A stretch of DNA of 48,252 bases from an uncultured Veillonella sp. (GTDB lineage Bacteria; Bacillota; Negativicutes; Veillonellales; Veillonellaceae), in contig CABSJA010000011.1 in NCBI GenBank assembly GCA_902477915.1, positions 1 through 48,252 on the forward strand, read 5' to 3'. The translations under genes were made by a program, and so were the position numbers. Each line of letters starts with the position of its first letter. Position 1 is the stretch's first letter. Below are positions 1 through 9,100 of the stretch, one piece after another. Under the pieces are notes generated by a model. That model was not told where the DNA came from, ran no database searches, and saw only the letters and a list, made by a program, of their open reading frames with translations.

Positions 1-330
1 ACCTTGATAAACTTCTTATTTCTCCCGACAAAAAACCTGAAAATCTCATCTATAAGAACAAATGATCTATTCCAACTCAAAGCTTATCCTGAAAGTAAAA
101 TGCTTCGTACTATTTGAAAAGCCTTTTGAATACCTCACAAATATATGAATAGCAATAGATGTTTGGTCTAGATATGATGTGCTAAATGGTATAGATAAAT
201 ATATACAACGCATAACAGCTTGTTTTTTGTATCCTGATATAAACTGATTTAAATAATAATGAAATAGATGATTTTCAAGAGCTATTTTTGAATTTATTAC
301 TTGATATTAAAGATGGCTTCTGCCCCTGAG
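1..330 (+). other. Decayed coding debris at left edge
   Basis: No intact gene is visible. Frame 3 encodes a short tail ending at TGA 63-65 (LDKLLISPDKKPENLIYKNK). After a frame change the protein-like string DLFQLKAYPESKMLRTI appears. Further on, about 160-330 reads WSRYDVLNGIDKYIQRITAC in one frame, then FQELFLNLLLDIKDG in another, with several stops between. The strings look like real protein broken by frameshifts and stops, fitting a dead immunity or toxin gene next to the orphan toxin tail that follows. The family is not recognised. The first 65 bases could instead be the true 3' end of a gene outside the window. Confidence 0.35.
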
Positions 331-609
331 AATTATTTTGTTCGAGGATACGCTGTACGTTCTGCAAGAGGAAATGCCAGAGCATTTAACGATTCTGTAC
401 AGGTGAGACATAGTGGAAATGCTACTGCCGCACGTGACATGAGAAAACAATTACATATATTTGTAGTAGAAGAAGATATTTGCGTAGGAAAATCAAAAGC
501 AAAAGCAAATAAAAAATATGGCGATGGGGGAGCAACCCAATATTATATTCGAGATATGGATAAACCGAAATTAACAAGTACTGGCAACCTTCGATCTTTC
601 AGGAGGTAA
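301..609 (+). pseudogene. Orphan C-terminal toxin-like fragment
   Basis: An open frame of about 100 residues has no credible start: the TTG at 301 and ATG at 313 lack a ribosome binding site, and the frame is open only from 292. The protein is basic and ends in a Gly-rich motif (YGDGGATQYYIRD) followed by a short Arg-rich tail. This resembles the extreme C-terminal toxin domains of Rhs/CdiA-type polymorphic toxins, where a GG.xQyfI element is common. It is directly followed, 8 bp later, by a small gene with a perfect ribosome binding site, the usual toxin-immunity order. I infer a displaced toxin tip that lost its delivery portion. No enzyme class can be assigned; a small phage-type protein is the alternative. 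Confidence 0.4.
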
Positions 610-617
610 AATTACAT

Positions 618-1040
618 ATGAATCAAATTAAATTATTTATACAACAAAAAAACATTGTCATCAATAATCTCTCCTTAAACTTTAATGATATTAAAGACAT
701 TAAAGAAAAAACTAAATTAATAAATTTTAAAAATATACAAGAAGGTATTTATTTATTTCAAGAAAATATTTATTACCTTGGAGAAGAAGGAAAAATATTT
801 ATCGACATATACAAAAAGGAAATTGATATCTTATTTAATGACTATTTTTATTTAACTAAAAACATCTTAGAATCAAAAATTATTCAAAATTTTCTTAATT
901 TATATCCTCCTTTAAAATCATATTGTGTACTAAAAAGTGCTCCAGTACTCGAATTTAAAGGCCCTGAATTGGCATGGAATTCCCTTTTGTTCATCTATGA
1001 CTCCAAACAGGCGTCAATAAGGCTGAATATTTCATTCTAA
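618..1040 (+). CDS. Small acidic protein, candidate immunity protein
   Basis: A 140-residue protein of unrecognised family. It is AT-rich at the DNA level and rich in Lys, Ile, Asn and Phe, with no signal peptide or membrane segment, so it is probably cytoplasmic. The ATG at 618 has an AGGAGG at 601-606 at ideal spacing, so the gene looks functional although its surroundings are decayed. It lies 8 bp after the toxin-like tail and just before a broken SUKH-3-like gene and an Rhs fragment. That position is where immunity genes sit in orphan Rhs/CDI modules. Immunity is inferred from position only; sequence alone gives no fold. A search against Imm families would decide. Confidence 0.45.
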   Translation: MNQIKLFIQQKNIVINNLSLNFNDIKDIKEKTKLINFKNIQEGIYLFQENIYYLGEEGKIFIDIYKKEIDILFNDYFYLTKNILESKIIQNFLNLYPPLKSYCVLKSAPVLEFKGPELAWNSLLFIYDSKQASIRLNISF

Positions 1041-1070
1041 AATACTACAGTAAAATAATAAGAAGTATTT

Positions 1071-1290
1071 ATGAAAAAACCATACGAAATACACTCAGAT
1101 TTTTTTAAGAAAATGATTGCTTCAGGCTGGTATGAGAATAGAGAAATTATTTTAGATTCTCTACCCCACCATTTAGAGGAGTTACCTGATAATGTAAAAA
1201 AAATTCTAAGAGAAATATGGTGTTTAACAATTAGCTATGAGGCTTATTATCGTAGTAATGGACGGATCTTTCTATCTACGGTACTGCATA
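1071..1290 (+). pseudogene. Truncated SUKH-3-like immunity gene
   Basis: The ATG at 1071 opens a frame beginning MKKPYEIHSDFFKKMIASGW. The layout F..x(3)..SGWYENRE, then about 30 residues, then ILREIWCLTI matches the start of SUKH-3 immunity proteins, which typically show an 'aGW..gR' motif followed by a 'fL..fgGL' helix. After about 70 residues the reading frame runs into GC-richer DNA that encodes Rhs core sequence in other frames. The gene is therefore cut off at less than half the usual SUKH length. The raw frame continues to 1406, but that part is not homologous. The family assignment is by motif memory and is moderate. Confidence 0.45.
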
Positions 1291-1636
1291 ACTTTGGGGA
1301 AACCACATCATGGTCGAACACAGCCAGCCCGACGGACTGGTGTTTTGCTACGAATAAGACCGTTACGATACCGACGGCAAAGTGCTCAAAAGCAGCAACT
1401 ACCTAGGTGAAGAATGGACGTTCGACTACCGCAAAGACCATACCGTCGTTACCGACACTTACAATACGATAGCTACGACCCCTTGGCACAGGAATGCAAC
1501 TGGACCAACGAAGACGGAGAAAGCGGCCAACAAGCCCACTACTTCCACTACGACCAAATCGGCATACCATAAGAGATTGCCGTAGATATCGGTCATCTCT
1601 TATGGTATGGCGAATACACCGCTTGGGTCATTTGTT
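1291..1636 (+). pseudogene. Rhs core-domain remnant
   Basis: This GC-richer patch encodes a recognisable Rhs core in pieces. From 1310 the frame reads MVEHSQPDGLVFCYE, hits TAA at 1355-1357, and continues in the same frame as YDTDGKVLKSSNYLGEEW and FDYRKDHTVVTDT. Near 1457-1461 one base is missing. The next frame gives QYDSYDPLAQECNW, HYFHYDQIGIP, a TAA at 1570-1572, then GHLLWYGEYTAW. 'HYDQIGIP' and 'WYGEYTAWG' are hallmark strings of Rhs proteins just before the conserved core end. Two stops plus one frameshift show the copy is dead. It is about 110 residues, against more than 1000 for a full Rhs protein. Upstream GETTSW (about 1293-1310) may belong to it in a third frame. Confidence 0.75.
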
Positions 1637-1714
1637 GACTGTTGCTCGTTTCTTTTGATTTATTGATATACTTGGTAAGGCAATTGGAGCCCGTGCCTTG
1701 TATAAGTACTATAG

Positions 1715-1750
1715 AGAGCCCTTTATCTAATTGATAGAGGGTTCTTTTTT
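1715..1750 (+). terminator. Rho-independent terminator
   Basis: A stem pairs AGAGCCCTTTATC with GATAGAGGGTTCT (two G-U pairs), followed by a run of T. It closes the toxin-remnant region and insulates the MFS gene that follows. Confidence 0.75.
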
Positions 1751-1840
1751 ATGTTATCCTTCATATTTTGTATTTGAAAAATTATTTCTATGTATAGTAT
1801 GATTACTTTATATGTTTTTATTCTGTAGAAAGGAGCTCGT

Positions 1841-3064
1841 ATGAATCGACTTAGTTTCTCACGAACTCAGATTTTAATTCTTGTCAGCGTGTGGCTAACA
1901 TTTTTGATTAGCTTTGTTATGCGCTTATCTTGGGCATCTTTAATGCCTATCGTTAACGAGGCATTGAATTTCACGCCTCAAATGGGGACGGCCTATTTAT
2001 CTGCCTTTTATATGGGCTATGCTATCATGGTTCTACCGGGTGGTATCTTAGCGGATCGCATTGGTTATCGTTACACTATTTTGGTGAGTTTGCTTGCCAT
2101 GGCGGTTATTACGGCATTGATGAGTACTATAGATAATTACACCTATGGCTGGGTATTACGTTTCTTATTAGGTATTGTATCCGGTCCGGTACAAGCATCT
2201 TGTTTAAGTGCTATTGGGGATTACTTTGGGCCTAATCAACGTGGTGCAGCCGTGGGTATCTTCATGTCCTGCACATCCCTTGGATTGACCACTGTAAACC
2301 TTTATGCACCATATGTGGCAACTAATTATGGTTGGCAAAACGCGTTTCTTTTAACAGCGGTATTACCAATCCTTGTTTTCATTCTTAGCTACTTTACGGT
2401 TCGTAAGCCAAGTGCTGAGATTTTAGCTCAACGAGAAGCAGAGGTGAGTGCTACATCTGCTCATATAGGGGAAAAGACTTCTTTAAAGGAAAACTTGTTA
2501 CATGTTTTGAAGAATCGCAACATTTGTTGTCTTGCCTTTGCAGGCTTCTTTGCTACCGGTGCTACCTGGGCCGTGGCGCAATGGTCAAACTTGTACATGG
2601 TTAAACAGCTCGGCGTTAATGCCATCTATGCAGGTCATGTAATGTCTGCCTTTGGTTTAGCCGCGCTTATTGCGAAACCGACTATCGGTATTTTGTCCGA
2701 TATATTACCGATTAAGAAGAACCATTTGGTGGCGCTTGTTATGTTCTTATTTGCACCAGCATTGATCCTCTTTGCGAGCACCACAAATCCAGATATGCTC
2801 TTTATAACAGGTCCAATTCTTGGTATTGGTGCTTTCATGCATAGTGCTTTAACAAATGCTCTCGTAATTCAATCCGCAGCACCTCATTTACGCGGTACAA
2901 CTGCAGGATTTGTAAACTTGTTTAATCAGATCGGCGTTATGTTGGCACCTATGATTTTAGGTAGCATGTTAACAGCTACAGGCAGTTATCAATCTGCATT
3001 GATGACCCTTGCCATTGCACCAGTTATCGGTGCTATTGCATTGTTCTTTGTACGTCTTAAATAA
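1841..3064 (+). CDS. MFS transporter
   Basis: A 407-residue inner-membrane protein with about 12 hydrophobic segments in two halves split by a polar loop near residues 195-220. The loop after the second helix reads GGILADRIGYRYTI, the Major Facilitator signature (G...D..G.r), with a similar GILSDILPIKKN in the second half. The N-terminal half resembles anion:cation symporter-type MFS carriers. The length is normal for the family. The start ATG has AAAGGAG upstream. It is a single gene between terminators at about 1750 and 3121. The substrate cannot be read from the sequence; organic anion or drug export are both possible. Confidence 0.85.
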   Translation: MNRLSFSRTQILILVSVWLTFLISFVMRLSWASLMPIVNEALNFTPQMGTAYLSAFYMGYAIMVLPGGILADRIGYRYTILVSLLAMAVITALMSTIDNYTYGWVLRFLLGIVSGPVQASCLSAIGDYFGPNQRGAAVGIFMSCTSLGLTTVNLYAPYVATNYGWQNAFLLTAVLPILVFILSYFTVRKPSAEILAQREAEVSATSAHIGEKTSLKENLLHVLKNRNICCLAFAGFFATGATWAVAQWSNLYMVKQLGVNAIYAGHVMSAFGLAALIAKPTIGILSDILPIKKNHLVALVMFLFAPALILFASTTNPDMLFITGPILGIGAFMHSALTNALVIQSAAPHLRGTTAGFVNLFNQIGVMLAPMILGSMLTATGSYQSALMTLAIAPVIGAIALFFVRLK

Positions 3065-3120
3065 TGTGACAGTATTATACAATAGATTGATCTGATTGTA
3101 TGGAAACAAAATATAAAGCA

Positions 3121-3170
3121 AAAGAGACTGAATTAGATCTCCTAGATAGGGGACAGTTCAGTCTCTTTTT
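3121..3170. terminator. Bidirectional terminator
   Basis: AAAGAGACTGAA pairs with TTCAGTCTCTTT and has T-runs on both sides. It lies between the convergent MFS gene and the leftward secreted-protein gene. Confidence 0.8.
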
Positions 3171-3198
3171 ATACGTTACGAGTAACTATATTTTTGGA

Positions 3199-3996
3199 TT
3201 ATGGTCTTTGCGGTGCATGATAATCAGGTTGCGGTCTCCAATCACTCATAGGTGTATTGGGATCGGGCATGTCCTGATTTTGAATATCGAGAATCCAATC
3301 ACTAGGTCGAGGCCCTTGTGGAGGAGGTGCTGGAACGGGTCCATACATACCTAATTTAGAAGGAGATAACCGTGGTTGATTAGATGTATAAGGAGATTCT
3401 AATTGGTTTAGCGGTTTATAGACACCTTCTGGTGGTTGAACTCCAAATAATGGCCTATCTTCTGTTGGAGCCGGTGTACTCAATGGTTTATATGGACGAG
3501 GTGGTACGTATGGGTTCTTAGATGTATAGGTAATACGCTCTAATTCCAATGCATTATGTAAAATAAATTGACCTATTTCAGCTACAGGAGAACCCTTTGT
3601 AGCGACGTGAGCACCTGTAGATAGAACAGAACGCTGATTATTAGCAGTTCCTATAGGTGCACCATTTACTTGGTAGAACTTTGCGGGTGCTACATGCCAA
3701 TCCATAAGATAAATATCTTTAGATGTGTTACCACGATGGTATGTATAATTAGTTGAATAATCAGCAATAATATTCTGCTTTTTATAGAGACTAATTGTAC
3801 GAGCGTGAAGCGTACTATATGTAGGACCTGACTGTGCTAGGCTAAGTGTACTTAAGTCGATATACACAGTCTCCGAAGGGCTATTATAAGCAACTTGGTA
3901 TTGAGTAGGCTTGTTCTCTAATTCATATTGTGAAATCGCACTAGCTGATTGTAATGTTGCTAATGCTAGTATTAAAAAGGGATATAGTTTTCTCAT
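3199..3996 (-). CDS. Secreted proline-rich protein, unknown function
   Basis: A 265-residue protein with an N-terminal signal peptide (MRKLYPFLILALATLQSASA, likely cleaved after ASA). The first half (about 20-150) is a compact domain with VYIDLSTLSLAQSGPTYSTL and a later YLMDWHVAP string. This layout is seen in small exported proteins of diderm Firmicutes that report amino-acid changes in a 'surface adhesin E'-like fold, but I cannot confirm the fold. From about 155 onward it is Pro-rich with repeated YKPL and PPxGxRP motifs, probably unstructured and cell-wall or periplasm spanning. The ATG has an AGAGAGG-type ribosome binding site. The downstream secreted protein at 4842-5819 also contains a YKPL motif, so the two may be distantly related. 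It is monocistronic. Confidence 0.7.
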   Translation of the reverse strand: MRKLYPFLILALATLQSASAISQYELENKPTQYQVAYNSPSETVYIDLSTLSLAQSGPTYSTLHARTISLYKKQNIIADYSTNYTYHRGNTSKDIYLMDWHVAPAKFYQVNGAPIGTANNQRSVLSTGAHVATKGSPVAEIGQFILHNALELERITYTSKNPYVPPRPYKPLSTPAPTEDRPLFGVQPPEGVYKPLNQLESPYTSNQPRLSPSKLGMYGPVPAPPPQGPRPSDWILDIQNQDMPDPNTPMSDWRPQPDYHAPQRP

Positions 3997-4139
3997 CTTT
4001 GACCTCTCTTATGTGGAATTAGTATACCATAGTCAAACATGTAATTCTATAAAAAATGCATATAAAAATCTATAGTATGTATATTGTATATAATTGTCAT
4101 TTTGTTATATGATTAATGCATAGTACAGGAGGTCTAGAT

Positions 4140-4691
4140 ATGGAAATTATCTGTTTTGGCGATAGCATTACCCGTGGTTATGATGTGCCTTATGGCCAAG
4201 GTTGGGTTGAAATTTGTGATGCATCTATAGAGGGTGTACATTTTACTAATTATGGTGAAGACGGATGCTCCGTTCAGGGCATGATTTATAACATTGAAAA
4301 ATGGCTACCTACAGCTGTAGCTGATTCCACGCGTCATATCTTCTTAATGTGTGGTACTAATGATATCTTACAAGGTCGAGATAGTGCATATGTGTTCAAG
4401 ACCTTGGTGAAAGCTATTGAACTAGCGAGCACAAAGGGGAAGGTTATTATTGGTTTAGAAACACAAATCGATAGTGATATGGATGGCCTAGATCTTGTGG
4501 TGCGAGATGTCAATGAACAACTGAAAGCCTATGCTGCAGAGCATGATTTGAAGGTTATAGACTTTTATACATCATTATACGAAGCGGATCAAATTGGCCA
4601 AATTGTCTTTGCCGGTGAAGTACATCCTAATGCACGAGGCTATCGTTTGATGGCTTATAAAGCGTTAGAAGTATTTACAAGATTATCGTAA
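4140..4691 (+). CDS. SGNH/GDSL-family hydrolase
   Basis: A cytoplasmic 183-residue SGNH hydrolase. Block I is FGDSIT with the nucleophile Ser9, and the Asn of block III is in CGTNDI (Asn74). The His of block V is in VHPNARGY near residue 162. The start is placed at ATG 4140 because AGGAGG lies just upstream at 4127-4132; the in-frame ATG at 4116 precedes the ribosome binding site. The usual catalytic D-x-x-H of block V is not present: the string is GEVH, so the acid at that position is lost or supplied by the neighbouring Glu. Substrate unknown (esterase, acyl-CoA thioesterase or deacetylase). It stands alone, ending at a strong bidirectional terminator. Confidence 0.8.
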   Translation: MEIICFGDSITRGYDVPYGQGWVEICDASIEGVHFTNYGEDGCSVQGMIYNIEKWLPTAVADSTRHIFLMCGTNDILQGRDSAYVFKTLVKAIELASTKGKVIIGLETQIDSDMDGLDLVVRDVNEQLKAYAAEHDLKVIDFYTSLYEADQIGQIVFAGEVHPNARGYRLMAYKALEVFTRLS

Positions 4692-4728
4692 AAAAATAAA
4701 TCTAAGAATTCAATTGGTAAGATGCATA

Positions 4729-4763
4729 AAAAGCCCCGAATGAGATATCTCATTCGGGGCTTT
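4729..4763. terminator. Bidirectional terminator
   Basis: A near-perfect palindrome, AAGCCCCGAATGAGA and its complement, with A-run and T-run flanks. It serves both the SGNH gene and the convergent secreted-protein gene. Confidence 0.9.
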
Positions 4764-4841
4764 GGTGATTTATATAGTCTTCATGTGTGAAGGTTTATAG
4801 CCTTCACGTTATAGTTAATTCGTAACGAATTATAGTTAGAA

Positions 4842-5819
4842 TTAGCGAGTACGTGCGTTAGATACGCGAGCAGATTGTGCAATTGCGTATGCAGTACCTT
4901 TAACTAAATCGTAAGCATCAGCAGTGTTGCCAGATACTGTTACAGCCGCTACAGTGTCGTCAGTTACTGCGAACAATGCAGTTGCGTAAGGGTGTTGTGC
5001 ACCGTTTGGAACTGTTACTGCACCGGATTTTACAACGATGTAACGGTTGCCGTTGTTGAATACGTCATATTGAGCAGCTTGTTTTACACCATCATAGCTT
5101 TCATTGTAAGCGAACAATGCAGCTACTTCACCGCCTGCTACTTGACCAGTTTGTTGCATGGAACGCAATTTAGCAGCTGCTACAGCTGTTGGTTGCGTCA
5201 TGTTAACAGTGATACGCAAGGAGTTGTTGTTTACAACTGCTTCAGTGATTACGTTTGTAGAGAATACATTTGCAACGCCGTCGCCAGCACGGTTGTAGGA
5301 GCTAGCAGTTTTCACTTGGTAGCCGTTAGTGTATGCAGGCAAGTCGTAAGTGTAGGATTTGCCGTTCAACAACAAGTCGAATGCGTTTAATTGGTTAGTT
5401 TTATAACGGGAAACGTATGCACTGCCGTTGCCATTAGCTGTTACGGAAGTAACAGTTTCTTGGTATACAGGTTGGCTATTAGTAGCGATAGGGTCCATGA
5501 TTTGAAGACCTACAGCTGTTGTTTGAGGTGCTACGAAGATTGGATCGCCCAATTCTTTGGATACAGGCATTTGTTGAGCCATGTCACCTGCTGTGTAAGG
5601 TACCGCTGGTAATGGTTTGTAACCAGGGCGTGGTGCGCTTGTTACATAACCAGATTGGTAAGCTGGTGTAGCCGCTTGAGGTGCAGCGTAAGTATATTGC
5701 TCAGCTGCAGCGCGTTCGTAAGCGCGTGCATTAGCATCAACAGATGCTGCGAAAGCAGAGAAAGACATAGTTGTAGCTGCAAATACTGCGAAAGCAGCTG
5801 CTAAATGTTTTTTGTTCAT
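4842..5819 (-). CDS. Secreted alanine-rich protein, unknown function
   Basis: A 325-residue exported protein. The signal peptide MNKKHLAAAFAVFAATTMSF...AFA ends near residue 24. The mature N-terminus (25-120) is low complexity and Ala/Pro/Tyr-rich with RPGYKPLPAVPY. A folded domain follows (about 120-310) with FDLLLNGKSYTYDL, NNNSLRITVNMTQPTAVAAA and FAVTDDTVAAVTVSG. I do not recognise the family. Codon use is strongly biased in the manner of an abundant product (few rare codons, many GCT/GCA/GTT), suggesting high expression. A good ribosome binding site (AGGAGTG) precedes the ATG. The 334-bp AT-rich region upstream is shared with addB, transcribed the other way. Location is probably periplasm or outer envelope. 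Confidence 0.7.
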   Translation of the reverse strand: MNKKHLAAAFAVFAATTMSFSAFAASVDANARAYERAAAEQYTYAAPQAATPAYQSGYVTSAPRPGYKPLPAVPYTAGDMAQQMPVSKELGDPIFVAPQTTAVGLQIMDPIATNSQPVYQETVTSVTANGNGSAYVSRYKTNQLNAFDLLLNGKSYTYDLPAYTNGYQVKTASSYNRAGDGVANVFSTNVITEAVVNNNSLRITVNMTQPTAVAAAKLRSMQQTGQVAGGEVAALFAYNESYDGVKQAAQYDVFNNGNRYIVVKSGAVTVPNGAQHPYATALFAVTDDTVAAVTVSGNTADAYDLVKGTAYAIAQSARVSNARTR

Positions 5820-6153
5820 AATAGTTCACTCCTAAATACATGATTTTACAAATAACACAAATACTAATCTGTATTATATATGAAATTCTGTTAATTGTAA
5901 ATAAAATATAAAATATTTTCTTAATTATAAACAAATATAATCAGATGAGTCAAATTTTGTACAATTAGCTTAAATTAACCCCAGAATTAAGCACAGAATG
6001 TCATATTACTATATAATAATATTTATGTATAATGATATTATTATATCGAAAAAAATAGTTTTAGGCTATACCTAAGGACAAGAAATATATAAATAAGATG
6101 AAATTTGTGGATTTTATAAACTGAGATGGTGAACGTTTCACTAGGGAGGTCTC
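5820..6153. other. AT-rich divergent intergenic region
   Basis: 334 bp between the divergent secreted-protein gene and addB. It must hold both promoters, but no single pair of boxes stands out in the A/T background. It contains a perfect 12-bp inverted repeat of only A and T (ATATAATAATAT at 6011-6022 and its complement at 6035-6046) and a weaker repeat GCTTAA...TTAAGC at 5967-5991. No open frame of interest. Confidence 0.5.
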
Positions 6154-9100
6154 ATGAATATTAGCGTCTATTATGGACGAGCAGGATCAGGCAAGACGCG
6201 TGCCGTATATGAACGGATACGTCAAGTGATGACTGATTGTCCAGGGGAACCTATAATCTTACTCGTTCCTGAACCAGCTACGTATCGGGTAGAGCGAGAA
6301 CTTGCTGAATTTATGCCTGAAAAAGGCTTTACTACGGTCCGTGTCGTAGGCTTTGGTCGTTTGGGGTACCAAGTATATCAATCGATAGGCTCCAAAGGGG
6401 CTGGTCAATCAAGCTTATCTAGCTTTGGCCGGTCTATGTTGTTGCGCCTTGTAATGAAGCGAAAACAAAAGGAGCTAGGTTTATTAGAACAGGCTACTAA
6501 ACGGCCTGAGTTTTCTTCTGTATTGCAACAGCTTTTTTCTGAGTTTCGCGCCTTCCGCGTCGGTCCTCATGACCTTGAACGTGGGGCAGAGTCCGTTAAA
6601 AATAAAGTATTACAAAAGAAATTACAGGAACTTGCCATTTGTATGGCCGCCTACGAAGAGGAAATCAGTCGTCATGGGGAGCGCGACATCGATCCTATCA
6701 TGGAAATCGTAGAGGCCTTGCCTCAATCTCCACTGATGGAAAACAGCCACGTCTTTATTGATGGCTTCCATTGGTTTACGCCTACTCACTACGAGTTGAT
6801 TTATACCTTGTTTGATTTGGCTAAGGAAGCAGTTATTACCATTGACTTGCCAACGGCTCCAAAGAGCTTACATATGGCTCGTCGAGGGGAACATCTTTTC
6901 AGCCGCCCTTTAGAGATTTATGACACCTTAGTGGCTCGTTATGGCTCTAGTATTAAGTGGGTTGGTTTTGACGGGAAACGGGGCCCTCAAATCGTACAAG
7001 AATTAGAAGCCAATTACTTTACTAGTCCTAGTAAGCAGAATTCTACAGATGCTACTGTTCCGCTCATTCGTGGTTATAACCGAGAACGGGAAGCTGATGC
7101 AGTGGCTCGTCGTATTTTAGCCTACGTAGAATCCTCTCCAGACGCACGTTACCGCGATGTATGTATCATGCTTCGCGAGTCGGAAACATACGGGGATACC
7201 TTAGAAAAGGTATTTGCTCGGTATGGCATTCCCCATTTTATAGACCGCCAGCGACCTATGAAAAATCATCCATTAGGGGAATTGTTGACGGCTCTCTTTG
7301 ATATCGTGCGCCATAGCTACAGTCGAGACAGCATGTTCCTCTTGCTTAAAACAGATTTGATGCCACTCAGCCGTGAGGCCGTAGATGAATTAGAAAACTA
7401 TGTGCTCGAGTTTGGTATTGACCATTATAAATGGGAACGTGAAAGCTGGCCGTATTTACGAGGCTTTCATGAGGGGCAAGATGAAGAAGGTCACGCTGAT
7501 GCACCTCGTAGAGCGCGTGTTAATAAAGCTCGGCAAACTATTATGGACATCCTATCCCCATGGTTTGACTTTGCCGCTCATAGCGAAGGTCATACGGGGG
7601 CAGAATGGAGCGAACAGCTGTATGGTCTCTTAGAAACCTTGCAAGTGCCACAGCGCCTCTATGAATGGGCGAAGGACGCAGAAACAGTGGGCGATCAAGA
7701 GTCTAAAGCTAGCCATGAACAGATGTACAATGCTGTTATTTCCTTCATAGACGAAATCTCTATGGTCATGAAGGACGAAGTGTTGACACTGGATGAGATG
7801 ATGTTGCTCCTCGCAGAAGGCTTGAGTGATGTAAATTATTCCATGATTCCACCATCCTTGGACCATGTGGTGATTACCACCATTGAACGTGGTTATAGCC
7901 AATGGTGGCCAAAGGTATTCGTCATGGGCCTCAACCAAGGAGTATTCCCACAAAGCATGGGCGATGAAGGGCTTATTAAGGATAAGGAACGTCAAGAATT
8001 GGCGGAGGCCGGTATCACGTTGGCTGAAGGGGCTTTGCCGAAGGCTTTCAACGAAAATTTCCTATTATACCTAGCTATGACGCGGGCGTCCGATTCGTTG
8101 ACGCTGTCCTATGCAAGCTCTGGTGAAGATGGAACCGGCCTTGAGCCATCCCTCGTGGTGAAACGACTAGAATCCCTTGGTTATGTAGATAAGGCGGTAG
8201 ATATTCCGCTCTCTATTGAACCTGATACCGAGGCGGATTATGTATGGAGACCTTTACAGAGCTTGTCCCTATTGTCTGAGCGCTGGGGCGCCCTCTTTAG
8301 TGGCCATGAGGTCAATCCATTGTGGTGGGGCCTTTATAACTGGGCTCGTGAAAGCGACACCTACCGCCCTCGTTTAGGTGAGGTATCTCGTGGTATTCGA
8401 GATAATAATGATGTGCCTGTCATTACGAAGGATTTAGTGAATGGATTGTTCTTATCTAAAGGTTATATGTCTGGTTCTGTGACGCGCCTAGAGAGATATC
8501 AGCAATGTCCGTTCAAGTTCTATGCTCAATACGGTTTGAAACTAGAACCGCGTCGTGTGCGCTCCTTTGGGGCGCCTGAAATTGGTACATTCCTTCATGC
8601 TAACTTAGAGCGTTTAGGCAATTATCTATTAGATAACAATAAACAATGGCGTGACCTTAGCGAAGCGGATCAACATAACTTGTGCCGTACGGTAGCGGAA
8701 GAGATTTTACAAGAGAATCAAGGTGGCGAGGAAACGAGCGATGCCTACCAAAAAGCAATCGAGCAGCGTGTACAAAGAACATTACATGTAACGGTAGACC
8801 GCCTCGTTGAGTGGTCGAAGCGCAGTGATTTTGATACGAAATACTTAGAGCAAGATTTTGGCCGTCAAGGCGGCTGGGATCCGATTCGGGTGCCTCTTGG
8901 AGAAGATCGTTATTTACGCCTTATTGGTCAAATTGACCGCATCGATGAATATACCCGAGATGGTCAAACCTATGGTATGGTTATTGACTACAAATCGGGC
9001 GGCGCACACGTAACGGCGCAAGATGTATACTATGGCCTTAAATTGCAGCTTATGACCTATTTGTTGGCTTTGGAGTCTGCTTACGGTAAAACGAAGGGAG

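Noticed and set aside
1382..1585. Separate 67-residue gene
   Set aside because: It is the middle part of the broken Rhs core in one frame; downstream it reads a meaningless Thr-rich frame.
4992..5612. Two + strand frames inside the secreted-protein gene
   Set aside because: Shadow frames of a strongly codon-biased gene on the other strand; Cys/Val-rich without family features.
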